Notes under the pieces: model-generated
Database searches by the model: none
Told to the model about the DNA's origin: nothing
Seen by the model: only the letters and a program-made list of their open reading frames with translations
Assembly: GCA_965153455.1 (NCBI GenBank)
Contig: OZ234493.1
Coordinates: forward strand, 6,314,213-6,378,212
DNA length: 64,000 nt
Source of the DNA: Sphagnum compactum
Taxonomy: Eukaryota > Bryophyta > Sphagnopsida > Sphagnales
Reading direction: 5' to 3'
Shown: positions 24,901 through 36,660 of the stretch, in pieces
How the letters are laid out: the number at the start of each line of letters is the position of its first letter
Position numbering within the stretch: position 1 is the first letter of the stretch
Made by a program: the position numbers and the translations under genes

Positions 24901-25572
24901 ATGGACTTTTTATGTACAATCAGAATGCTACAGAGGAGGTAACTTTGGTGTACTCTCTGTCTCCTTGCAAGTTAGTTGGATATGTCCACCTTGGAGTTTT
25001 GTGTGATTTGTTTCACAATCTTCGGATGTGAACATTTGCCAATTTGAGTTCCTGTGGCCGTTGGATACTGGAATTCTCCAAAAAGACTAGAGACATCCAG
25101 CATTGCCTGCTGCTTCCTTGTGACTCTAGAATTTACAGCCAGTATATGGAGCAAATTCTACAATTCATAGGATAAAAGTAGTTGAAGAGGAATAGAACAT
25201 CTTCATACCTGCCCTTTTTTGCCTCCTGCAGACCCTGTGGGCTGTTGACAGTAGCTTTGTTGTAATTAATGCACAAAATGAAGAATCTTTTTTTCTTAGG
25301 CACAGATCCTGTATGTTGTGCAGTTAGAGAGGCTGGAGCTTGCATTTGACTCTATCAAAAAGCAGCTGTTTGGCCGGCTTCATGATGTCTTGAGGCAGCA
25401 GCTATTTGAAGGTGTTGGTATGAAGGATGGCAAATCACTACCCAACATTGTTGAGGATGCAGCTCATAAGTCTACTGACTTTGCAACAGCAGCCAGCAAT
25501 GTTGTTGCACATTCCAAGGCAACCACCAATAGAAGTTCCAAGAGAAGTGGTGATGACAATGGTTCTTCTTGA
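21960..25572 (+). CDS. Arogenate dehydrogenase, plastidial (tyrosine synthesis)
   Basis: This is a TyrA-family enzyme. In plants it converts arogenate to tyrosine with NADP+ in the plastid. Seven exons were placed: 21960-22309, 22641-22809, 23127-23291, 23869-23951, 24434-24503, 24864-24938 and 25324-25572. They give 386 residues in one frame with canonical splice sites. Residues 1 to about 48 are rich in S, T, K and R, as in a transit peptide, and lead into AAIDAAQSFDYES, closely like known plant TyrA enzymes. The nucleotide-binding loop GFGNFG is at 77-82. Family blocks follow: LLCTSILST, VDVLSVKEFP, THPMFGPESG (184-193), YAAGSQFITHT (243-253), INTKGYETLL, SFELYYGLFMYNQNA, and a C-terminal LERLELAFDSIKKQLF block. 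There is one catalytic unit, not a tandem fusion. The start is uncertain: an in-frame ATG lies at 21888, but an acceptor-like ATGTTGCAG at 21902-21910 suggests an upstream exon. The final 55 residues form a low-complexity tail longer than in Arabidopsis homologues. Confidence 0.93.
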
Positions 25573-25889
25573 GACTTAGCAAGAATTGGAAGAAGAGCCA
25601 GAGTTCCATGCTGTGTCATGTACCCAACAAGGTGTTGGTTAGAGCTGGAAATTTATGTGGGTCAACTTTTGCAAGAGCATGAAAAAGAGAGACAGAGAAA
25701 GGAGGAAACTGCACCCAGCACTTGCAGGGTTGTGACATATCAGAGTTCAAGAGATGTTCTGTGGGTACCTGTCATATCCTGTGATTATTTGGTATCTGCT
25801 GAATGAGATGGTGGTTACACTGCTATGTGGTACTTAATGACTTAGTTACCCTTTACCCTCCATACATGCTTGCATATTTGCTGTTGTTC

Positions 25890-26235
25890 AAACTCCTCAG
25901 TTTTTGTCTTGTTTCATCTGCTCCAGTGCTGGGTTTTCTCTTGTTCCTGATATGTTCCTTATGTGTTAACAGATCTGACCCCTGTTTGATTTTGTTTCTT
26001 TGTTTGGTAGGGCCAGGTCTCCTCTTGTTTGAGATTTTGTTTCTCAAATGTTGTCAGATCTGAAATTTATTTTGTTTTGTTTTCTCTGTACTATAGTGCC
26101 GGTTCTTCTCTGTTTCCTGATATGTTGCTTCTATGTTGTCAGATCTGAAATCTTTCCTGTTGTGCTTTCTCTGCTGTTGGGACTGGTCCTTTTTAGTGAT
26201 ATGTTGCCTATACATCATCAGATCTAAAATCTCAA
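25890..26235. repeat. 85-bp-period tandem repeat after the dehydrogenase gene
   Basis: AGATCTGA (last copy AGATCTAA) occurs at 25971, 26056, 26141 and 26220, that is at steps of 85, 85 and 79 bp. Around it recur TTTGTTTTCTCTG-like, TGGGNCTGGTCCTCTT-like and CCTGATATGTTGCTTATGTTG-like blocks. It starts about 320 bp after the stop codon and may lie in the 3' UTR or just past it. Confidence 0.8.
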
Positions 26236-26356
26236 TAACCTTATGTCTCATAGAAGAATCACTAACAAGTACTATGGGTATGACTATTGATGTCATTAAA
26301 TTCCCCTTATGTACATTTGCACAAAAGAAATCTGAACTTCAAATGTTTAACTTGTA

Positions 26357-26519
26357 AGAGCATCTCTACTATCAGACAACATAACATGTTTTGGATGAAG
26401 AACAGTAACAATTATGTCAGTTTGGGACAGTAAAACGGTTTTCGGTTAACATTTGTGGCGTATGATGCTTTAGCTGGCATAAGGCATTGCATAGTAACTC
26501 CTGTTTGTTGATTGGTGAG
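26357..26519. repeat. Short dispersed repeat, AGAGCATCTC family, copy 1
   Basis: About 163 bp that aligns with 48867-49034. Shared blocks are AGAGCATCTC at the start, CATGTTTTGGATGAAGA, GTAAAA-GG-TTT-GG-T-AACATTT, and TTGATTGG near the end. The length and dispersed pattern fit a MITE-type element, but clear terminal inverted repeats were not found. Confidence 0.65.
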
Positions 26520-27215
26520 ATTGAATGATTGGTTCAAGTGACTTGCTGTTAATGGTCTCCCCGCCTTTTATAATCCCAGTGTTTATGGAAGTATGCTGGA
26601 ATCAGAGGTTTTGTAAATTTAGAGAACCATCCTCAAACCTGTACCACAGGTTCTATGAAATCAAAATTAAAACAAAAAACCGAAACAGAAGGTTCCTTTC
26701 AAAATCAAGATCCAAACAACACTACTACAAACAATCTTTAATGCTTGCTCTCTAAATCCATTGCACAACAATCAATGAATATGGTTTTTTTACAATCAAA
26801 TGTTTTCATCGGAAACTTTCACCATCCATTTTTAGATAGCCATGTTCACTCTAGGATTGATCATCCAATCATCACTTTTGAACTAACCCTGAAAAGTTTG
26901 TTGTCACTTTGTTACCGTGTGGACAAAACTTGGAACAATTTTTTTAATCTGTTGCCAATAAATGCTACATTTACCTTGAGATGTTCGTTCCCTACTAGTT
27001 CGTAAAAAAAAGCCATTGGAAGCAAAGAGGCATTTTCATGGTTTGTGTTTACAATAGGCTATCCATCGATGAGCTTTTGTGTTTTTGGATCCTTGGACTG
27101 TTCTTATGAAATTCAGAATGTTTAAAATGCTAGTAAACACTAGAATTAGACCTTTTTAAATCTTTTGTGATTCCTCAATTTTTTCATAGTTCAAAGTTAG
27201 ATCCACAATCTAAGA
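26520..27215. other. Intergenic, no gene recognised
   Basis: Two short plus-strand open frames (26525-26755, 26745-27005) lack recognisable motifs. The stretch lies between the short repeat and the first hAT relic, so it may be the 5' part of the same decayed transposon. Confidence 0.4.
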
Positions 27216-27224
27216 ATCTTTGTT

Positions 27225-27770
27225 TGGGTTTTCATTTGTTGGTCATGGGCAAGGTATTTCAATTGTTATAGAGTATAACATAAAATGCTTTCATCTTATG
27301 TTTTTGAAATGTTATCATCATTCATTTCCTATGGCAAATTGTAAAATTGAATCTATAGATCATAAAGTTGATAAAGACTATAGTCTAGATATTTTTAAGA
27401 TGATTGTTGGCACAAATGAACCATTCAAAGAATTGGTTATTAGAAAGTTGTGGGATTTAAAAAGATTTCAAGTGGATGCAAAATAGATTAAGTGCCTTCT
27501 CCAATGGTGACAAAAACATGAATCCATGTTCCCCATTATTGGTTTTTTTGCTCAATAGATATTGAAAATTATTACATTACAAATAGAGATTGAAAGAATT
27601 TTTTCTTTAGTCAACCTACTCACCAAACTTAGGAACTATTACTTACAATCAGAAACCTTGAAAATTTTAATATTTGTTAGCAAGAATTGACCTAATGACC
27701 CAAGAGGTGGTTGCAAATCTTTTTGCAATTTAATAGAGTTTATTGAAATGAATGAAGGTAAATTTGAGTG
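27225..27770 (+). pseudogene. Decayed hAT transposase, C-terminal part (relic 1)
   Basis: One frame runs through about 180 codons with four stops (after AK at 27484, then in the W-W pair, in AQ-IL and in KN-PNDP). It carries the hAT C-terminal dimerisation block: KHESMFPIIGFFAQ, LQIEIERIFSLVNLLTKLRN, then LIFVSKN, PNDPRGGCKS and NLIEFIEMNE. Three of the stops are explained by transitions (TGG to TGA twice, CAG to TAG), with no indels seen. The element is inactive. Terminal repeats were not identified. Confidence 0.8.
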
Positions 27771-29690
27771 AGATGAAATTTGAATTTATTATTGTTTGAA
27801 ATTATTCAATTTCACCATGCTTTTGCAAGTAAAATTTTTAATTAATAAAATCAATAAAAATATTTTTGATAAATGGGTTGTGCAAACCATTTTTGAAAAT
27901 TATTGGTTCAAATATTTATGAAAATCACCTCAACTAAAACCAATTGGATTTTATTTTTCAAAGTTTCAAAACCTTGAATGGTTTTTTAAAAAATTCTCTT
28001 TTTATTTGAAAACTTGATAAATTTTTAAAACAATCCTAAAACTGAAAATTGATGATCTTCACAAAAAAATGAAAATCACCCAACAATAGTCTATACACAT
28101 TTTGGTATTGCTGATTACACACTTTGAATCATGTTATACACATCTTGGATATGTAATGGATGCTACATGCCCAAATTGTGCATAACAGGACCCAAAGTGT
28201 GTCATGAGCAACACCAAACTGTGTTTAGTGCCATCCATCTTTTCTTCAAAAAAGATGAATGATGCCAAGGGCAATAATTAAAAAGAAAAACAAGCAATAC
28301 AAAAGCACTACTACAATAAGGACCTAGGGCTTATTTAACATCTTCGTAAGGAGTGGGTGTAAGAGCCTTCCTTTGTCCTATGCCTAATGATCTATTCATA
28401 TTTAAGTTTAAGATAATGTTTGCCTTGTGTTGTAAATTGATAAAGCCCATTGGTGTGGAGCTTTTCAAAATGAAGGGTTGGACTTGGCTATTGCCTCCTC
28501 CTAAGCCCCTTATTTTGGGAATGTTTCCATCCTTGGGATTACCTTACAACTCATTGTTTCTATTTGGCCACATGGTTGTAGAATTTGGATTGTTCTTCCA
28601 CTCTACCAAAAAGAATAAATAATATCTATCGCCTACCTTGACGTTTTTATTGGAGACACCCGTGGGAGTTGAGTAGAGAACACATTGAGATTGGAACCTA
28701 AGATGGGTTTGAACTAGTGTTGGCCAATTATTGATAAACAACCCAGGTATCAACTAGGGTCCAAGTATCATATAACCTACCTATCAATTCCATTTCCAAG
28801 AAATACACAACCAAGAACCTACCTAGCTTGATATTAGGATTTTAAATACCTTACAAATATCTTATTGGCACGATATTAGTTTTTTTTTTAATCAATACCC
28901 TATTGATACCCTAATGGGGACTTGTCATTCTTACTTAGGCCATAAATGTTTTCATCCATTTTATTTTTTTATCCAAGCACCTTTGTCCATTTAAGGTTTC
29001 ACTTTTTGCTACATACCTAAAACCCCAAACCATAAATCATTTTCTCATGTGTTGCTCTCAGCTTTGCATTCGGCAATGTTTTTTTACTTGTATGGGATGG
29101 ATTGTTATGTTTGGTTGTAATAATTGCCAAACACGACAATTGGTCCCAACAACTATAATGGTTATTTGTGAAATCTTTGAATGTTATTGTGAACATTGAG
29201 GACAAATATCGAGATGTTGTCAGGGGTCCATGATGGCAATTTTCTTTTAAACTTGCAATAATTGAACTAACGCACCCATAAGTAAGTATTTCTCCCCCCT
29301 TTATTGTGTTTTGCTTGTGTTCATTGTTGTTGTTTTTGTTTTATTTGGTGTTGTCCTTCAGATGTATGGGACTAGATGTGTAGCATTGAAGCTATGTTGC
29401 AGAACAAACTTGCATGAATTGCTTCAGGGTTTTGAATTCAAATTGTGAATTTTTAAGTTCATCAATGGAAAACTTTTATAATTCATTAATGTTAGTTTAT
29501 AAACCAAAAGCTAGAGTTTTTTTGTTTTTTCCATTGTAAATCAAAATCCAAATGGTAGATTTGATTGAAACATTTTGCTTCAATGTGCATATGCATGAGG
29601 GTTTTGATTGTGATGATGTTCATTTGGAATTAGGAAATTTATTTGAGGTTTGGTTGGGTTTATTTTTATTGTAGAAAGTCAGTGGCTGAG
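27771..29690. other. AT-rich intergenic between hAT relics
   Basis: No gene is recognised. An 89-codon frame at 28353-28622 (plus) has no known motif. The sequence CACTACTACAATAAGG near 28306 resembles a CACTA end, but no matching partner end was found. Confidence 0.45.
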
Positions 29691-29869
29691 GCACTTGGTC
29701 ATGTGTCAAAATCCGTGAGTTGTGTACCCAAACCACAAGCAAATGGTTCAACATGTCATCCCTTCATTAACACTAAAACCATGGAATAGTATGTAATGCC
29801 CATTTGGGATGCATGTGACCAACAACAACCTCTTTTGATTTATGGATATCTAGATTTAGACATGACACC

Positions 29870-30600
29870 TTTATTCTTGTGATTAATTTCATAAATTCAA
29901 TGGGGGCGTCTTGCCATGTGGCAATGGGACTTTTTGAAGCCACTAATACGTTTGGAGTTGCAATGGTAGTGCAATTCAAGGATTTCTTATCATTGTACAA
30001 TTTACTATATGAACTAATTATTTATGTGAAGGATGAGGGTGGCAATTTGTCCATCCATGCACAAGCTCTTACTTTAGTTGTTAGTTGCGGTCCTCTGGGA
30101 CTTGCAGTTCCTTGGAAGGGGTCATGTTTTGGCCATGATTTCAGCAAATTATGCCAATATGCTTAAACTGATACTAAAATTTATGTTGCTTTAGGAAAGT
30201 TAGCTTAAAAGCCACTCAATTTACATTGCAAAAAAAAACATGGATTAAAAAGTTTGGCAAAGGGTGCAATGAATACCATAAGGCATGCTTTGATGTTGGG
30301 CTTTCCCATTGAAAACAAAAAACTTTGATGAAGCCTAGTTTTGCTACTAAGGTGATTTTATTTTAGGAAACCCTAAAGTATTGCGATGCCATCAATCTAG
30401 GTTATGGGAGGCAAGAAATTTAATAATATAAGGTCATGTGCCAAATCCACACATATGGGCAATTTCTAAAATGGTTGTTGAAACTATGCTTACTATTGTG
30501 AATCAATGTATCTTCAATCAAACCCAAGGATATTGGTTATTTATTGATGCCTTAAATGTCACCCTTTCAATCAATGTGTATGCAAAATTAAATTCAACAA
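29870..30600 (+). pseudogene. Decayed hAT-type transposase, central part (relic 2)
   Basis: A 95-codon open stretch (29879-30166) reads INSMGASCHVAMGLFEATNT, then VVQFKDFLSLYNLLYELI, KDEGGNLSIHAQALT and CGPLGLAVPWKGSCFGHDFS. It is followed, after small shifts and stops, by KATQFTLQKKTWIKKFGKG, PSFATKVILF, ETLKYCDAINLGYGRQ, and a stretch with TIVNQCIFNQTQGYWLFIDA. This pattern is the central catalytic region of a plant BED-type hAT transposase as I recall the family. Stops at CQYA*, SH* and LF* show it is dead. The C-terminal dimerisation block is missing at this site. Confidence 0.7.
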
Positions 30601-32440
30601 TTTGAAATTTTGAATATGAATTTGGGGCATTTCGGGTGCATATGATGGGATAAATTTAGGTTGTATTACATTACAAGAAAATTTGACTTTTCAAACGGTC
30701 CAATTTGACTAAAATGTCCACATTGACCAAGGGGATGATCGTTTTGATTAAAGGCCTAGGGCATGAAAAATACAAATTATTTTTCATTAAAACATTTAAT
30801 TAAAATGACCATGCAACAAACCAAACATCTGGTAAAAAAGGCCAAAAGTCCATCAAGATGACCAAGGCTTAGTCAAATTGACCATACTCAATGGCCATTG
30901 TGATTTACAATTAATCAAATTGACCATTCTAATTTGACACTTAGTTAAATCAATTATATTAATTTGGCTACTTAACGTACAAGTTTATTTTGCTTAGGAT
31001 ACATACCAAACCTTAAACTAATTTGTTAGTTAATAGTAATTTGTTATATATTAATTAATCATTATTAATTCATAGTCAATAATAAATAATTAGTAATTAA
31101 TATTAAATAAAAAATCAGTAATTAATGTTATATTATTTTTATTTAATGTTTAATATTCAATACTCCATAGGAAATATTCAGTAATCAACCATTTATATTG
31201 AATAATTAATAGAAAATAATATTTATTTAATAAAAAATAATTGATAGGAAATAATAAATTACTAATCATTGATATTATGTATTTATTTATTTATAATTGA
31301 CAGTAATCAATCATTTTTATTTATTTATATTAATTGAATCAATAGCATGTAATAGCCTACTAGGCGTAAGTACTTACATGTTATCTAAATAGATACTTGG
31401 TACATGGTTTAACCTCCTACAAAAATATTGATGAATATTACAATATGTACATCAAAACAAAAAATTCAATTAAGATTATTACAGTATGATGACAAAAGTC
31501 TTAAACTTTTGAAGTGGTGGTCCAATGGTAAATACTTGACTCCTCAAAGTGGAGGTGAAAAGTTCAAGTCCTCATGACACGTATAACATTGGTTACCTAA
31601 GTGACCTTAGTTTTACATGGCTTAAATAACTAGCCTAGGCCACCTAGGCAAGTAGGTTTAAAATTGGCCACCTAGCTTATGCTACCTAGTTTAAGGGGCC
31701 TATGCGAAATAAGATAGGTAGGTAAATTATTTTATTTTATTTTATACATTAATGATTAGGTAACATAAGTAGCTAAATTAATTAATAAATAAACACCATT
31801 GTAATAATTATTACATATTATATATATATATATATAATGTTAAAATGAAATCATATATAATTGTTGTCAAAATATTGTTGATTAGTTTTATTTATTTATT
31901 TTTAAAAACCAACCAAAAATACCACCAAAAGTTCTCCATAAGGTAAATTAGGGTTGGATTTTTTTTTATAATGAATTTTTGATGGTAACTTGCAAAATGA
32001 CTCATGTGATTCAAGGTATCTTGCTTTCACACTACTTTCGTAGTGTTAATTTAAACAATTATGGATTTCCATATGTGCCTAAAATTGTTACACCTTAGTG
32101 TGTTTTCACCTATGTAGTAACTTGGGGTTGTTAGAGCCATTTGATTGCTTGTGTTTTGGGCATGCACTTCCAAAGGTCTGTTAATATGCTACTACATATG
32201 AGCTATGGTTTAAACTACAAATATGCAAAGGCTATTCAAAGTGCCATGCAAAAAATATAACATGGCCCCGAAAATCAAACAAGGGCATGCAAACATGGGA
32301 TTAGGCTTGCATTGATTCTAAATTAAAGCTTAAAAAACTAAAAATGCTTATGAAAACAAGGTAAAGGTTTTTTAATTTTTTAAAACTATTTTTTGGTTTT
32401 AGAATAAAAATGCATTTTGTGTGGTTCAAAGGTGTTTTAA
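30601..32440. other. AT-rich intergenic with TA and TTTA runs
   Basis: It holds repeated TTAATTAAT/ATAATAAAT stretches (31030-31350) and a TA microsatellite near 31820-31837. No open frame with recognisable content is seen. Confidence 0.5.
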
Positions 32441-32454
32441 TTTTTTGTTGTTGT

Positions 32455-33240
32455 TGATTTTGTAGGTTTACAAATCAAGTACTGTTATTTCAAGATGCCT
32501 TGACTTTTCAAAATGCCATTGCATTATGTTATAACAACCAATCCATGGCATTGCAGAGTTGAAGGCCTTTTCCAAGAAAGTGGGTTGTTTGTGCAATCAT
32601 GAAAATTTTGTCCACAATTATTTCTAGTTATGTTTTGAACCAAAGTCGTGGACATTGGTTTTTTGTAAGTGCCTTATACTTTGTCATATGAACTTGCCAA
32701 GACATTCAAGAAGAAGTAACCTTCTAGACTATTTTTGACACTGTTGTTGAAGATGATTTGTTTGATTATGAGTTGAAGGAGTTCATAATTCAAATGAAAC
32801 AAAAAATTCTATAGGTTTTTCCTACCTTTCATTTTTTTTTTTACATACGTTTGACAATAAAATGGGTCATAATATCTTGGCTTTGATGTTTGATTTGAGG
32901 TTTAAAAACATGTGATTGGTTACCATGTATTTGGGTTTTTTGAAAATCCTACCATTTTGGTTGCTAAATATGAATAAAATTTATTGTTACCTTTACTCAT
33001 AGAAGTAAACAAGTTGTTGAGTTTGACATTGTTGAAGAAACTTTTAATCTTCATTCACAAGTTGATTCTAAAGGTTTATTTCATACCATAACAACAATAG
33101 TAGACACATGCATGGACATTGTGTCAAAGGAACTTGTTAAATTCCAACTGTTTTTTATTAATGTAAAAAGTTACAAGTGTGTGTTCTCTTGGTGGCACAA
33201 CCAAGAACAAAAGTTTTTGGCCAATACTCTTTTAGTGTGT
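32455..33240 (+). pseudogene. Decayed hAT transposase (relic 3)
   Basis: Fragments in changing frames recall the hAT central and C-terminal regions in the right order: LLFQDALTFQNAIALCYNNQ, KWVVCAIMKILSTIIS, RGHWFFVSALYF, DDLFDYELKEFIIQMKQKIL, MGHNILALMFDLRFKN, EVNKLLSF-like, HSQVDSKGLFHT-like, VDTCMDIVSKELVKFQLFF and SWWHNQEQKF. Several stops and shifts make it non-functional. It ends near 33240 before the dimerisation block, and relic 4 begins about 120 bp on. Confidence 0.65.
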
Positions 33241-33361
33241 AGTCAAAATGGCTAAGTCCAAAATGATTTGTCCAAGATGGCACCTTGGTCAAGTCAAATA
33301 GGGGCCATTTGGGGTACCTTTTGACCAATTTTTCCAGTAAAAAAAACCTTGTTTTCTTTTA

Positions 33362-33945
33362 ATGTTGGTTCCATTTTTGGCATTTACATCTTCTTACAAT
33401 GATAGCAAGGCTCACAACATGTTAACATTAATGTTGGACCCGCATTTTAAATCCCTTGATGTGGTGAAGGCGTTTATTAAACAAGCAAAAGTGATACAAA
33501 TTGTGACTAAGTATGGCAAGAAGACTTTGTTACCATTGCTAGTGGTTGCTTTCATTTCTTAAACCTCTCCATTTATGACCTAATATAACTAAAGCAACAC
33601 TAGTTGATGATGATTCCATCTTTGGGGCAATGACCTCAAATGTAGTCATTTTGCAGGTTGTTGAATAATGAATTGGGTTTATTCCATCATTTGCATTTGA
33701 AGCTTAATATTTCTATTGCCCTTGACTTGGTGGAAGTCCCATGAAACACAATTTCCAAATGTTTCTTTTGTGACTGAATAGATTCTTGGGATTCTTGGGT
33801 CCTAGATTGAAATTGAGTTTTTTAGCATAGCTAGAATATTGACAAACCTTCGTGTTGTAGGCTAAGAGTTAACAATTTGGACAAGTTGGCGATGATATAA
33901 AAAATTGGTTAACTAATGCAAGATTAAATTGCCCATAAGAACAGT
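33362..33945 (+). pseudogene. Decayed hAT transposase, C-terminal part (relic 4)
   Basis: An open stretch (33362-33562) contains SKAHNMLTLMLDPHFKSLDV and TLLPLLVVAF. A later part (about 33735-33940) reads TWWKSHETQFPNVSFVTE-stop-ILGILGS-stop-IEIEFFSIARILTNLR and, after a one-base loss, CRLRVNNLDKLAMI, which is the hAT dimerisation signature. The two stops sit where the family usually has Gln (CAG or CAA), in keeping with C-to-T decay. It repeats the LALM-D-RFK block of relic 3, so it is a separate copy. Confidence 0.75.
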
Positions 33946-36235
33946 AGTCCATTGATGAATTCCTTATGGAATAAATGAATATCATCAATGAAAATGATAC
34001 ATTATTGAATGTAGCTGGTTATTTCAATGTTGATCATGAGCTAAAGTGATGGATTTGAATGTTGATGAACCTTTTTCTCTATTTTTTACGAATTTGTTTT
34101 GCCATTAAGCATATTTTTGAGGTGTTAGCCTAAGTGGTTGACTATATTGGTTAGTTAAGCTTGTTATTTCTAATTATGCATGGGCTCAACTTCTTGTTTT
34201 CAATTCTTTAGGAGTTGGTAAAATGTAAAATGTCCCAGGCACATTTGTTTTGAACCTTACTATATTAGTTGTCGAATTTGTTCCATTTTTTAGTGATAAT
34301 TGGTTGTGTGCAAGTGTGGATTTTATAGTGATTAACAAGTGGAGCTCTTTGGCCAAGTTTACTTCTACCCCTACATTTAAATGGTGGCATACCATTGTAT
34401 CAGTGGATTTCCACTTCCTTTAATCTATGGTTTAACAAGAATTACAACAATTGAGGTAATTATGTTGTTTTGGCAAGCTTGCAAGGTGGCCATTCTCAAG
34501 AATCTATCATGGTTTTTGAGATGTTTGGGGTGAAATTTCAGTCCTCCCTCACCTCTAGTGTCAAAGATCTCACACTATAAGCCATTGTGGGATTAAAGAA
34601 TGTCCAAATCAACTATGGAAAAATGTTAAACCTTCATGACTTGCTTTTTCGAGATTTCAATTGGTACCATTTTTTTTCTTAAATCAAAAGATCATGATAG
34701 AAAATCAGAATCCTTTCTCTTTCAATAGACTTGGATTTGAAACTCATTGTTCAAACTTTTTGGTTCTACATTCGTATTCTTCCTTCACTCGAGCTCTTTA
34801 ACACTGGTCTGCGATATACAACATGTATATTGTTATAAGATTTCACACAATTGATCTTTTCAGATCAAAAGATCATGATAGAAAACTAGAATCTTAAAAT
34901 ATGAAATTCAAAAATGTGAAAGGAATGAAAACAAAAAAATGTGAAAATAATGATAATAAAAAAAAGAAATGTGAAAATAATGAAAATAAGAAGAATGAAA
35001 AAAAAAATTGTTTGATAATTAACCTAGGCATTATATTGGTTGGTTCTTATTAAGGTCTTGCAAAAACTGACCTTTATGCATATCGGCCGGTTTTTACATG
35101 TGTAAAAAAAAAAAACCCTTTATTGGTTGATTATTCCAACAAGTTGATACCAGATGAATCCTAAAAAAATTGAAAAATCTTAATATTTGATACCCTATAT
35201 GAAATGAAAAAATAATTTTTTTTCAATAACTGATCCGATGGATATTGAAAAAAATAAAAAACCAACCAACACTGGTTTGAACTCATGAAGGTTTATTTTG
35301 AAATTACTCCTTTTTAACACAAAAATAAACTAAAAAAACAAAAATCTCAAGCAACATACACAAACACAAAAGATAAAACATATATGACTTGGGCTAAGAT
35401 CATCCTAAAAGTTGTGTCCTTTTGTGAACTTCACCTGATGGAGAATTAATCACACACACCTAATGACCTTACTTTATGAAGATCATTCACTAATTTCACA
35501 CAATATTTCTTTTGTGAATGTTTTCACAATCAAAACAAATCATGAGTTTATTATATCATAGGTCATTTCACACAAAAGTTTTATTACAAGGTTTCACAAT
35601 AAAATCTCAATATGAAAACATGAAAGTAAAGATTTTAAAAATGACCACAAAGTTTCACCCATAACCCCTCAAATGCTTGAAAAAAAAAATGATGAATCAT
35701 CTACTTATTTGATCTAGGTCTAATCAATATTGTCATTCATTAATATCATCCCACCTATTAATCTTTTAAAATATTCATCCTCTCCATGGCTGAATTCCTA
35801 TATTATTTCACAACTTTAACATTTTTGTCTTATATTAGATCAAGCTAATGGACTTTAATTTATGGCTAACTTGAAATAGTTAGGTAATACATATATGAGT
35901 CCATTGCAGAACCCTTGTCAAAATATCCTTATGTCTATGGCCCATAAGGATTATTATTTATGTATCATATTTAGTCATCTCTCTACTTTAGACCATAACT
36001 ACTATTATTTATAAAAGTTACCTCTAGTGATTAGTTTTGGTGTTAGAATATCATGCAAGGTATACACCAAACCTTTCATTTGAATAATAGATCTACAACC
36101 TATGCACTTCAAACAAACTTTAATATTGATGAGGGTCATACTCAATGTTTTCATGTGATGCCATAACTCGATTTCAACACCTCTTTGTGGACATGCACAT
36201 CATTGAAACCACAATCAACCTAGAATTTGCTTTCC
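33946..36235. other. AT-rich intergenic
   Basis: No gene recognised. It contains A-rich GAAAATAATGA-type runs near 34910-35010. The phrase TCAAAAGATCATGATAGAAAA occurs twice (34685 and 34865), so there is a local duplication. Confidence 0.45.
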
Positions 36236-36347
36236 TTTGGATGACATTCAATTCTAGAGGGCCATTATGCCGTAGAACCTCAAAAGTAGGATTCGTGCCC
36301 ATCTCTAACCGCTAGCACAGGATAAAAAAACCCGGCTCCCTCTTAAA

Positions 36348-36381
36348 GAACCGCGCACGATAGTCACCTATCACACGGCTC
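36348..36381 (-). ncRNA. Group II intron domain V (relic)
   Basis: The 34 bases begin GAGCCGTGTG and end CGCGGTTC with a GTGA tetraloop, the size and layout of group II intron domain V. The outer stem GAGCCG/CGGTTC pairs. Upstream exon and intron domains are not preserved within the block, so this is a transferred fragment. Confidence 0.75.
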
Positions 36382-36556
36382 CCTTCTCCTGAAACCTGCC
36401 ACTTTTAGACAACGTTCAAATCAATATCGGTCATCAATACCTTGCCCGCGTATAGTTCGTCGGGTTGGTCTAGTAATTCTAAATATGAGGTCAAATAAGG
36501 AAAAGGCCGCAGATCTTCGAGGTTTAATGATTACATAACTTCAAGCTCCAATTTGT

Positions 36557-36640
36557 ACGGATAGAGGGACTCGAACCCCCACGAACATTATGGTCACCAG
36601 AACCTAAACTTGGCATGTCTACCAATTCCATCATATCTGC
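36557..36640 (-). tRNA. Degraded tRNA-Leu(UAG), organelle type
   Basis: This 84-base sequence folds as a class II tRNA. The acceptor strands are GCAGATA and TATCCGT (one A-C mismatch). The D-arm is GATGGAATTGGTAGACATG. The anticodon loop is TTTAGGT with anticodon TAG. There is a long variable arm, and a T-arm GGGGG-TTCGAGT-CCCTC. The anticodon stem CCAAG/TCTGG has an A-C mismatch, and bacterial tRNA-Leu(UAG) has a paired CCAGA/TCTGG there. Two stem mismatches in a nuclear copy point to a pseudogene. Confidence 0.75.
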
Positions 36641-36660
36641 CAAAACTTGGTTTAATCTGC

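Larger units (their letters stand above)
36240..36660 (-). other. Organelle-derived insert (probably mitochondrial)
   Basis: This block has clearly higher GC than its surroundings. On the minus strand it carries a degraded tRNA-Leu(UAG) and, about 175 bp further on, a 34-base group II intron domain V. Both are organelle genome features. Plastid trnL-UAG of land plants, as I know it, differs strongly from this tRNA, while the bacterial-type anticodon arm suits a native mitochondrial tRNA. Exact borders are not visible. Confidence 0.65.

Noticed and set aside
28306-28330. CACTACTACAATAAGG resembling a CACTA element end
   Set aside because: No inverted partner end or 3-bp target duplication was found nearby.
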